Positions 57,665 through 64,000 of a stretch of DNA of 64,000 bases are shown here, one piece after another. The notes beneath the pieces were generated by a model. It was not told the origin of the DNA, did no database searches, and worked only from the letters and a program-made list of their open reading frames with translations. Both the position numbers and the translations under genes were made by a program. Each line of letters starts with the position of its first letter. Within the stretch, counting starts at the first letter, position 1. The stretch is from Leptospira bouyouniensis (GTDB taxonomy: Bacteria > Spirochaetota > Leptospiria > Leptospirales > Leptospiraceae): contig NZ_RQFT01000017.1 of NCBI RefSeq assembly GCF_004769525.1, positions 62,001 through 126,000 of the forward strand, written 5' to 3'.

Positions 57665-58037
57665 AGAATATTTCTCTAATCATGAACAATTGTTAGTAAC
57701 TGGCAAGATTTATTTTAAGTCTACAGGTAGATTATCGAAAGTCGCAAAGACAGAGTTAAATGGCATTAAGAGGAAACTTCAGTAACCACTTAGAGAAGTC
57801 CCTATTGATTATTAGAATTTCCTTTTAGTGAAATCAATGTTGAATAACAGATTTTCATTTAGATGACTGATTCATTGTCCTTCCGTGTATCGAACGAAAG
57901 GAATCCAATCTGCATGAATTTTGATAGAATTTAATTTCAAAGAAAATAATTCCTTTGTAAAATAATTTAAATTTTGAAATTTCAGATAGGCTTATTCTCG
58001 ATACTGTCAACAAAAATGTTCGTCTAAGAATGATACA
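57665..58037. other. Gene-free interval of about 370 bp
   Basis: It separates two divergent genes. A small frame at 57603-57785 has no ribosome-binding site and mostly overlaps the DUF1566 gene start. I see no other feature beyond a short imperfect inverted repeat (CCTT.CGT / ACG.AAGG) near 57885-57915. Confidence 0.4.
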
Positions 58038-58448
58038 ATGGAAGAACCAAAATATTGGATTGCTCGCCTCTTTGTTACACTAGCCATTCTATTGTTATTC
58101 TTGGCAATGAGCACAGTCCGAAAATGGATCGGCTTCCGAATTTTTGGCAATCCACTTACAGGAAGAGTTGTATCGTTTGTTTCTAGGGGACGGGATCGTT
58201 ACCAAGTGCCTTTGTTCTCTTTAGAAATTTTGGTAGAGTTTGAAGGCATAGAACATCGATTTCCCACCATTTTACATTGGAATAGTCCTCCTTATCAGTT
58301 AGGAGACTTTGTTCCCGTACGAATGGTTCGCAACTCACAAAAAGAACCAAAGTTTATGTGGGATAACCTAGAAGAATATGTTACCGATGGGTTTTTTGCA
58401 CTGGTGATTGGTCTTGTGCTTTTAGTGATGGGAATTGGGTTTTGGTAG
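58038..58448 (+). CDS. DUF3592-like membrane protein
   Basis: A 136-residue protein with membrane spans at about 9-27 and 113-134 that flank a soluble beta-rich part (GRVVSFVSRGRDRYQVPLFS, VEFEGIEHRFPTILHW, YQLGDFVPVRMVRN). This N-span/beta/C-span plan is that of DUF3592. The function is unknown. It is a single gene. Confidence 0.65.
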   Translation: MEEPKYWIARLFVTLAILLLFLAMSTVRKWIGFRIFGNPLTGRVVSFVSRGRDRYQVPLFSLEILVEFEGIEHRFPTILHWNSPPYQLGDFVPVRMVRNSQKEPKFMWDNLEEYVTDGFFALVIGLVLLVMGIGFW

Positions 58449-58567
58449 TCTGATGGTTTTGGAATTTGATGGTAACAATAAGAGGTAACTTCCTTTTTGC
58501 CACTGAGGAAAGTCCTTTACATTTAACTAAGACAAAGCCCCCCTAAATCAAGAGGGAAAGCCCAATC

Positions 58568-58680
58568 TTCGAGATACATTCCTCATCACTTGTGGTGAGT
58601 TTATCGAACCATGAGAGTCTAGTCAGCTTTATGGCTAAAATATTTAAAAGTCTCTTGGAATGAAAAGTTCAGCTAGACTC
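58568..58680. repeat. Tandem palindromes resembling an intergenic repeat
   Basis: First palindrome 58568-58608: TTCGA.ATA pairs with TATCGAA around the hairpin CTCATCAC-TT-GTGGTGAG. Second 58615-58680: GAGTCTAG pairs with CTAGACTC across 50 bp. These are in the 340-bp gene-free gap after the DUF3592-like gene. ERIC- or MITE-like elements have this look, but it occurs only once in the window. Confidence 0.5.
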
Positions 58681-58789
58681 ATCAAAGGAATGCATTTCTG
58701 AATCCAGAATTCATGTCATTGGATGGGATCCCTATCATTGAACCAGAGTTGAATGGGTGTAATCATCAATATATGAATCTTATAATATT

Positions 58790-59212
58790 TTATTTTTCAG
58801 GCAAAAACGCAGATACAAACCCAAATATAGCGGCAAGTCCTGTGCAAATAGCAGGCAATGGAAAGAAATACAAAATGCTGATCACAGAAAGCATTGCCAT
58901 TCCAAAACTATTAATCATTAACAATTTTTTTACAATCGGATCAAATTGTTTTGCACCAGATATAACCAGAAAAATGATTCCAGTAATCAACAAATACACA
59001 CTAACACTGATATTATTTCCTAAAAATATATCAGCAAAGGATTTTTGAAATCCCATTGGTAGCGGAACCATCGTACTTTCCAAAACCATTTGTGCATTTG
59101 CCACTGCAACTTGCTCAGGTGGAATTTCCATAAAAGTTCCCATCGTATGTCCGAAACAAGTAAACAAAACCAATCCAAATGCAATTTTTAAAAATAATGA
59201 TTTTTGATTCAT
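58790..59212 (-). CDS. Four-span membrane protein of unknown function
   Basis: A 140-residue protein with predicted spans at about 7-28, 71-90, 95-112 and 115-135, and a loop carrying FMEIPPEQVAVANAQM. No enzymatic motif was seen. Similar small proteins are common in leptospiras, but I cannot name the family. It is divergent from the ArsR gene. The overlapping plus-strand frame at 58713-59048 is a shadow. Confidence 0.62.
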   Translation of the reverse strand: MNQKSLFLKIAFGLVLFTCFGHTMGTFMEIPPEQVAVANAQMVLESTMVPLPMGFQKSFADIFLGNNISVSVYLLITGIIFLVISGAKQFDPIVKKLLMINSFGMAMLSVISILYFFPLPAICTGLAAIFGFVSAFLPEK

Positions 59213-59427
59213 TCCCGCAAATTATCCTTCTCACCTTCACAGTCAAATCATTTCGAAATCCTATCAAATTCTCCTGCGCCCCTTTCCCACGTCACAGTCT
59301 GGTTTCTCCACAAACTACCCACCTAGTCCCAATTAAAAGTAGTCAGTCGGCTTCAATGCGACTCTATTGATAACTAAGAATTCTTTTTTGCATCAAGTTT
59401 CCTTTCTCAGAAGTTTCTAAAAAAATC

Positions 59428-59475
59428 TTTACATAATTTTAAGGTATTCAATACTTAGGTAAGTGACTAAGTATT
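59428..59475 (+). promoter_or_regulatory. arsR promoter and palindromic operator overlapping the start codon
   Basis: Arms AATACTTAG (59450-59458) and CTAAGTATT (59467-59475) form a perfect 9-bp inverted repeat with an 8-base spacer, and the spacer contains the GTG start at 59463. TTTACA at 59428-59433 with AATACT 16 bp downstream is a plausible promoter, which would put the transcript start at or next to the GTG. A dyad here fits ArsR autorepression. Confidence 0.6.
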
Positions 59476-59804
59476 CAGAATCATTAAACCTCGTGTTTCA
59501 AAATCTAGCGGACCCAACTAGACGGGCGGTTTTGGAAAAACTGAGTTCGGGACCAGCAACTGTAAGCGAAATGTACGCATCTTTTGAGATGGCACTTCCT
59601 TCTTTTATGCAACATCTCTCGTTACTTGAAAAAGCAAGGCTTGTAAAATCTTATAAGTTCGGTCGAGTTCGAACTTTCGAATTAGAACCAAATACTTTGA
59701 AAATTGCAGAGACCTGGCTAGATAAACAAAGATCGATGTGGGAAAAACGATTAGATCAATTGGATAGTTTTTTATATAAAATGAAGGATAAAAAAAATGA
59801 ATGA
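59463..59804 (+). CDS. ArsR-family transcriptional regulator
   Basis: A 113-residue winged-helix regulator: [50 protein letters not shown] and the wing [15 protein letters not shown]. No metal-binding cysteines are present, as in the ArsR-SRPBCC type. The start is GTG 59463, and the transcript may be leaderless. The last 8 bp overlap the SRPBCC gene, an arrangement widely seen for this pair. Confidence 0.9.
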   Translation: MTKYSESLNLVFQNLADPTRRAVLEKLSSGPATVSEMYASFEMALPSFMQHLSLLEKARLVKSYKFGRVRTFELEPNTLKIAETWLDKQRSMWEKRLDQLDSFLYKMKDKKNE

Positions 59805-60300
59805 TTCGCTTTTGAAAATAAATCCTAATATCGATTTGGTATTAGAAAGAACCGTAGATGTTCCTGTGGAACTAGTTTGGGATGCATGGACAATACCAGA
59901 ACAGTTGAAGCAGTGGTTTTGTCCTCTACCTTGGAAAACAATTGATTGCGAAATTGATTTAAGGCCTGGAGGAATATTTAGAACCGTTATGGAGTCACCA
60001 GAAGGAATGAAAGTTCCAGGTATTGGCTGTTATTTGGAAGTCATTCCCAACAAAAGACTAACATGGACAAGCGCACTACAACCAGGTTATCGTCCTTCCC
60101 TCGCTGATCCCAATGATCCTTTTGGATTTTTTACTGGGGTCGTAAACTTAGAAAAAACGGAAAAAGGTACGAAGTATACGGCGATCGCAATCCATACGGA
60201 TGAAAATCAGAAAAAGAAACATGAAGAAATGGGATTTCATGAAGGTTGGGGAGCCGCATTCGATCAACTTGTTGCCATGATAAAAAAAGGAAAAACCTAA
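59797..60300 (+). CDS. SRPBCC / AHSA1-domain protein
   Basis: A 167-residue START-like protein with the AHSA1 pattern: [26 protein letters not shown], then [15 protein letters not shown] and the closing [17 protein letters not shown]. These proteins bind hydrophobic ligands. Together with the upstream ArsR gene it forms a two-gene unit. The ligand is unknown. Confidence 0.9.
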   Translation: MNDSLLKINPNIDLVLERTVDVPVELVWDAWTIPEQLKQWFCPLPWKTIDCEIDLRPGGIFRTVMESPEGMKVPGIGCYLEVIPNKRLTWTSALQPGYRPSLADPNDPFGFFTGVVNLEKTEKGTKYTAIAIHTDENQKKKHEEMGFHEGWGAAFDQLVAMIKKGKT

Positions 60301-60323
60301 ACTAAAAATCATGTGGCTGCTGT

Positions 60324-60467
60324 TTATCTGATCCCTGGTTTGATGTATTTCAACTCATCGAAGTAACGTCCTGTTCCGAGGACCACGCAAGTGAGTGGGT
60401 TTTCCGCAAGGTAGACCGGAACTCCTGTTACTTTGATGAGGTAGTGTTCTAGGCTGCGAAGGAGGTA
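60324..60467 (-). pseudogene. Decayed 3' end of a second mreB
   Basis: On the minus strand, about 46 codons ending in TAA read [17 protein letters not shown]...[10 protein letters not shown], the C-terminus of MreB. They align to the intact mreB of this window with about 14 synonymous changes and six amino-acid changes, so the copy diverged while still under protein-level selection. Homology stops abruptly near 60467; no start or N-terminal part remains. Confidence 0.85.
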
Positions 60468-60590
60468 CGAATCTTGGCACCTCGCAATCGTTAGTCTAAT
60501 TTCGATTTTGTTTTGTAAGCGAAGGGACTTTTCGTTTCAATCTTATCCTTGATTCAAAACGAAATCGATCAAAGGATTATCATAAGATAC

Positions 60591-60713
60591 TTACTTCTTC
60601 GAAGGAACTTGTTTTGCGGCAGTGGCCGCATCTTTTTTCCCTTTGGCAATTGCATTCTTTGCATTTTTCTGAGAGTTTTGTTTGGTTTTCGTTTTCGGAT
60701 TTTTGTCGCCCAT
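60591..60713 (-). CDS. Small basic protein of 40 residues
   Basis: ATG 60713 is preceded by CAGGAG at an ideal spacing. The product begins MGDKNPKTKTKQNSQKNAK and is rich in Lys, Asn and Ala. Short proteins of the M-x-D-K-x-P-K type are widespread and uncharacterised. The frame extends upstream to 60803, but the internal ATG with its ribosome-binding site is better supported. Confidence 0.65.
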   Translation of the reverse strand: MGDKNPKTKTKQNSQKNAKNAIAKGKKDAATAAKQVPSKK

Positions 60714-61068
60714 TTGGTCTCCTGACTCATCGGTCCGGGGCTTGCTGAGCCACGTTGTAGTTACTATAGAAAGGAGATCATTGATTCTTTCGGTTGTAAA
60801 CAAGAAAACGAAATTGTGACACCAGTTGCTATTAGTGTGGGTATAATTAGCCTTGTGCAGTCAGTGAGGATTTCGGAAATGATGAGCTCCCGATTCCCAG
60901 TTTATAATCTTAGCTTCCATTTTCATACAGCTGTTACCTTGGGGAAACAGTTACTATTAATGGAATAGATGATTGAAGGAGTTTTTCGAAAGTTTTTGTC
61001 ATCATTTTTTTAAGTTTACATTACAGCCAATCCGCTTAACTTTATTTTGTTCGAAAATAATTGGTGAT

Positions 61069-61989
61069 ATGAAACGACTCTATTTTGTTTTAATACTACT
61101 GCTAAGTACGTGCACGGGTTCTAGTAGTTTAATCAATCAAAAACAAGACAACAATCAACTGAACTGCCCTATCGAATATTCGCAAAGTTATAGCATTGTC
61201 AATGGTAAAGAAGTTGTTACAATCAATTCTGGAGAAGAAACCGTTTTGTTGCAGTTCGATTATATTCATCCGTTTCAAGAAGGACTCGCTGCAGTTTTGA
61301 TAGATGGTTATTGGGGATTCATTGACAAAAATGGGAAAATCGTAATACAACCAGAGTTTGAACATGTTCGTGATTTTGTTGAAGGGTTGGCATCGTTTTC
61401 TGTTGGAGCAGTAATTGAGTTAGAAGATGAGGGTAAATTTGGTTTTATCGATCAAACTGGAAAGATTGTTGTCGAACCAAAATTTGATCAGGTAACCGAT
61501 TTTAAGGAGGGTTTGGCTTCGATTAAACTGGACGAAAAGTACGGCCTTATAGACAAAACAGGAAAGTTAGTCATTGAACCTAAGTTCGAATATTTCATTC
61601 TATTTAGCGAAGGTCTTGCACCAGTGAAAGAGGGTTTTCATGGTAAGACTGGTTACATCGATAAAACTGGAAAGTATATCATCCAACCTTATCTTAATGT
61701 CGGTTATTATTTTTATGAAGGTCTCGCTGTTGCTTCCATCAATGGCAAACTTGTTTGGATTGACAAATTTGGCAATCCGGCAATCAATTCAAATTTCTAT
61801 TCTATCGGAAGCTTTCAGGAAGGTCTAGCCGCCATTCAAATTGAGAAAGGTGGTAAATATGGTTTTATTGATAAAACAGGTAAGATCATCATCAAACCGC
61901 AGTTCGATTCTGTGAAAGAATTCGAAAATGGATTTGCTCGCGTAATTTTGGGCAAATGGGGTGTGATCAAAAAACCAAATTGTATATAA
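61069..61989 (+). CDS. WG-repeat lipoprotein
   Basis: A protein of about 306 residues. ATG 61069 gives the signal peptide with lipobox LLLSTC; the frame is open from 60973. The mature part has about seven WG-type repeats, each like GYWGFIDKNGKIVIQPEFE, with F..GLA... between them. WG repeats are beta-rich and of unknown function, often in surface proteins. No partner gene is evident. Confidence 0.86.
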   Translation: MKRLYFVLILLLSTCTGSSSLINQKQDNNQLNCPIEYSQSYSIVNGKEVVTINSGEETVLLQFDYIHPFQEGLAAVLIDGYWGFIDKNGKIVIQPEFEHVRDFVEGLASFSVGAVIELEDEGKFGFIDQTGKIVVEPKFDQVTDFKEGLASIKLDEKYGLIDKTGKLVIEPKFEYFILFSEGLAPVKEGFHGKTGYIDKTGKYIIQPYLNVGYYFYEGLAVASINGKLVWIDKFGNPAINSNFYSIGSFQEGLAAIQIEKGGKYGFIDKTGKIIIKPQFDSVKEFENGFARVILGKWGVIKKPNCI

Positions 61990-62172
61990 GGATCGAAAAA
62001 AAGGACACCAGCGATTTTTTACCTTTCTAAAATTGTGAAACCTTGTTTGTTGAGAATGGCTGTGATATTTAGAACCAAGATTCTGATTCCTAATTCATTC
62101 TTGAACACTGAGATTTTTTTTAAATATATATTTTAATTCAAAGTACTAGTTTTTATTCCACCGACAAACCTC

Positions 62173-62241
62173 GCGCCCCGGATAGAAGCGGAAATCCTTT
62201 GCGCATGCAAAGATTGGAGCGAATAGCCGGAAATGTGCGCC
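62173..62241 (+). repeat. Dispersed palindromic repeat, copy D
   Basis: A 69-bp repeat from GCGCCCCGGATAG to CCGGAAATGTGCGCC with the central stem CTTTGC/GCAT/GCAAAG. It ends 12 bp from the GIY-YIG stop codon. Confidence 0.88.
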
Positions 62242-62252
62242 GAAGAACTATA

Positions 62253-62564
62253 TTACATTTTGATTGTTATTCCGTTTCCTTTGATTCTCCATACTTTCTT
62301 TGCCTGGAGTTTGAGATGATGGAAATCCTGCCTCATTAACGATTCCTTTTTCTTCCGAGACCAACCTTGCACTTGCTTTTCACGATAAAACGCATGGTCA
62401 ATCCGAGTATATGCTTCAAAGTAAATTAATTTTACAGGCAAGCGTTTCTTTGTATAATTAGAACCTTCACCCCTTTGGTGTTGATCAATCCTTCTGCTTA
62501 AATACTTCGTACTACCAGTGTAATACGATCCATCCGAACAAACTAAAATATACATGTATCCCAT
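62253..62564 (-). CDS. GIY-YIG nuclease-domain protein
   Basis: A 103-residue single-domain protein of the UPF0213/YhbQ type. GYMYILVCSDGSYYTGST contains the GIY...YIG counterpart (MYI and YTG), followed by RRIDQHQRG and YFEAYTRIDHAFYREKQVQ with the conserved glutamate near residue 63. Such proteins are predicted endonucleases. It sits between repeat copy D and the TTTCGATACG inverted repeats. Confidence 0.88.
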   Translation of the reverse strand: MGYMYILVCSDGSYYTGSTKYLSRRIDQHQRGEGSNYTKKRLPVKLIYFEAYTRIDHAFYREKQVQGWSRKKKESLMRQDFHHLKLQAKKVWRIKGNGITIKM

Positions 62565-62638
62565 AAAAATGATACCTTCATTTCTGGCTGGTAGTCTCTT
62601 TGGTTTCCGTTGTTTCGTCGTTTCGATCGTTTCGATCG

Positions 62639-62726
62639 TTTCGATACGCTTCGCTACTCAACGACCGAAACTACAACACTCAACGATTAAGGCGGAGCCT
62701 TGAGTAGGCCGAAGGCCGTATCGAAA
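62639..62726. repeat. TTTCGATACG inverted repeat, copy 1
   Basis: Left arm TTTCGATACGCTTCGCTACTCAA-type; right arm beginning TTGAGTAGGCC and ending GTATCGAAA (62700-62726), its imperfect reverse complement with an inner GGCCGAAGGCC palindrome. Short GTTTCGATC tandem units precede it. It is related to copy 2 near mreB and lies upstream of the GIY-YIG gene. Confidence 0.75.
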
Positions 62727-62805
62727 GGCGAACTCTTCTTCACCAAATAAGCTAAAAAGAAATCATTTTGGTTCTAAAAAGTTATACCTTCTTACCAACC
62801 TACCC

Positions 62806-62859
62806 GCGCCCCGGATCGACCGAGCGCCCTCGCCGAGGGAGAGCCGGAACTGTGCGCCC
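62806..62859 (+). repeat. Dispersed palindromic repeat, copy E (short variant)
   Basis: It keeps the GCGCCCCGGAT start and the GCCGGAACTGTGCGCCC end, but the central stem is CCCTCG/CGAGGG, unrelated in sequence to other copies yet still a hairpin. The middle is about 15 bp shorter than in copies C and D. Confidence 0.75.
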
Positions 62860-62860
62860 A

Positions 62861-62892
62861 AAATAAAAAAGGGAACCAGTAATGGCTCCCTT
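62861..62892 (-). terminator. Rho-independent terminator downstream of mreB
   Basis: On the minus strand AAGGGAGCC and GGTTCCCTT pair around ATTACT and are followed by T6 and more T residues. It lies about 170 bp after the mreB stop codon, with inverted repeat copy 2 in between. Confidence 0.75.
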
Positions 62893-62927
62893 CACGTTTC
62901 TAAATGGAATGTTTTTAATACCCGTCG

Positions 62928-63045
62928 TTTCGATACGCTTCGCTACTCAACGACCCGACCCGACTGCATTGGACAACGACCAACGACCTTATTAATAACT
63001 CTCGCTAAATGCCGAGCATTGAGTAGGCCAAAGGCCGTATCGAAA
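62928..63045. repeat. TTTCGATACG inverted repeat, copy 2
   Basis: Same arms as copy 1 (left 62928-62950, right 63019-63045) with a longer unrelated interior that includes CAACGACC-type repeats. The right arm ends 13 bp from the mreB stop codon, so it is part of the mreB 3' untranslated region. Confidence 0.75.
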
Positions 63046-63058
63046 TGCGAAATGCTCC

Positions 63059-64000
63059 CTACCTGATCCCCGGCTTAATGTATTTCAACTCATCCAAGTA
63101 ACGTCCAGTTCCGAGCACCACGCAGGTGAGTGGGTTTTCGGCACGGAATACTGGAACGCCTGTTTCTTTGGTGAGGTAGTGTTCGAGGCCACGGAGGAGA
63201 CAACCACCACCTGTAAGAACGATCCCTCGTTCTACGATGTCGGCGGCAAGTTCAGGAGGAGTGCGTTCGAGAACCGATTTGATTCCATCAAGGATTTCGT
63301 CTGTTGGTTCTTTCAGGGCTTTGCGGATTTCGTTGGAATCCAGTTCGAGGGTACGTGGAAGACCTGAGATGGCGTCACGGCCTTTCACTTCCATCGTGTC
63401 CACACGTTTGTCAGCAAATGCATTTCCAATTGTGAGTTTGATGTCCTCAGCAGTTCTTTCTCCAACCACTAGGTTGTATTGGTTACGGAGGTATTTGACA
63501 ATGGCTTCATCAAATTCGTCACCACCTGTACGGATGGACTCGGCGATCACCATACCACCAAGAGAGATCACAGCAATTTCAGTGGTCCCCCCACCGATAT
63601 CGACGATCATGTTCCCGGCTGGTTCATGGATGGGGATGTTTGCACCGATGGCTGCGGCAAGTGCTTCTTCAATGAGAAAAATTTCTCGGGCTCCAGCTTG
63701 TTCAGCGGACTCACGAACGGCACGTCTTTCTACTTCTGTGATCCCAGAAGGAACTCCAATAACGATGCGCGGTTTTACAAATGTAGTGCGGTTGTGGACT
63801 TTTGCGATGAAGTAACGGATCATCTTTTCCACAGTTTCGAAGTCGGCGATCACCCCGTCTTTCATTGGGCGGATAGCAACGATGTCACCAGGAGTCCTTC
63901 CGAGCATTCGTTTAGCTTCTTGTCCCACGGCTAGGACTCGACCAGTGGAGGCTTGGACTGCCACAACCGAAGGTTCTGATAGGACGATCCCTTGTCCTTT
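63059..64000 (-). CDS. mreB: Rod-shape-determining protein MreB, 5' end outside the window
   Basis: The frame is open to the right edge, giving about 313 residues; roughly 30 N-terminal residues are missing. Reading from the edge it gives [20 protein letters not shown], then [26 protein letters not shown], the phosphate-2 motif [17 protein letters not shown] and adenosine motif [12 protein letters not shown]. MreB is the actin-like filament that guides sidewall peptidoglycan synthesis. The GTG at 63964 is an internal valine, not a start. Codon third positions are richer in G/C than in neighbouring genes, as expected for a highly expressed gene. A decayed copy of its 3' end lies 2.6 kb away. 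Confidence 0.95.
   Translation of the reverse strand, partial: KGQGIVLSEPSVVAVQASTGRVLAVGQEAKRMLGRTPGDIVAIRPMKDGVIADFETVEKMIRYFIAKVHNRTTFVKPRIVIGVPSGITEVERRAVRESAEQAGAREIFLIEEALAAAIGANIPIHEPAGNMIVDIGGGTTEIAVISLGGMVIAESIRTGGDEFDEAIVKYLRNQYNLVVGERTAEDIKLTIGNAFADKRVDTMEVKGRDAISGLPRTLELDSNEIRKALKEPTDEILDGIKSVLERTPPELAADIVERGIVLTGGGCLLRGLEHYLTKETGVPVFRAENPLTCVVLGTGRYLDELKYIKPGIR

Noticed and set aside
59268..59285. CTGCGCCCC as a further repeat fragment
   Set aside because: Only eight or nine bases match the GCGCC repeat, within chance expectation.

Overview
The window looks like a chromosomal segment of a spirochaete of the genus Leptospira, most likely an environmental or saprophytic species. 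This is an inference from low G+C content, many short lipoproteins (including a DUF1554 and a DUF1566 protein), many histidine kinases, frequent TTG/GTG starts, and a dispersed GCGCCCCGGAT...GTGCGCC palindromic repeat. No rRNA, tRNA, CRISPR array, phage or transposase gene was recognised.

Layout. Positions 1-1596: a glycosyltransferase-like gene leaving the left edge, divergent from a thiolase. 1603-11870: a five-gene same-strand operon encoding a nucleotidyltransferase-like/methyltransferase fusion, two 1021-residue ABC exporters each with two cyclic-nucleotide-binding-type domains and an inactivated C39-like domain, an HlyD adaptor between them, and a TolC-like outer-membrane protein. Together this is a type I secretion machine without a visible cargo. 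11867-21026 (minus strand): two lipoproteins, a DUF2079 membrane protein, a COG2509 FAD enzyme, PaiB-like, GNAT and DinB proteins, a chromate transporter with its PadR regulator, a PhyH-type dioxygenase and another GNAT protein. 21494-26746: hemerythrin, CopD-like, U32 peptidase-like, acyltransferase-3, DUF4349 lipoprotein, and a secreted protein with duplicated CxC motifs.

27052-30579 is a creBCD-type locus whose kinase gene is out of frame at a T9 tract in its first membrane segment. 30990-41914 carries a MASE1/CHASE hybrid kinase, DUF4256, a beta-propeller lipoprotein, a secreted HExxH protein and its neighbour, DUF2200, a DHFR/RibD-like protein, a DUF1554 lipoprotein, DUF3995 and a lipoprotein esterase. 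42298-51773 carries SelO, a CheB-CheR-PAS-kinase fusion, and a GT4-GH130-GH130 operon. A 1.3 kb gene-free stretch with hairpins follows. 53101-60300 carries ABM-like, AraC, a tautomerase-like protein, an MCP, a DUF1566 lipoprotein, small membrane proteins and an ArsR-SRPBCC pair.

60324-64000 is a mosaic. It holds a decayed second copy of the 3' end of mreB, a 40-residue basic protein, a WG-repeat lipoprotein, a GIY-YIG protein, two kinds of palindromic repeats, a terminator, and mreB itself running off the right edge. The observations most worth a second look are the compensatory base changes in the palindromic repeat, the mreB remnant, the creC frameshift tract, the cyclic-nucleotide-type secretion operon, and a sequence element shared by the padR promoter and the padR-chrA gap.
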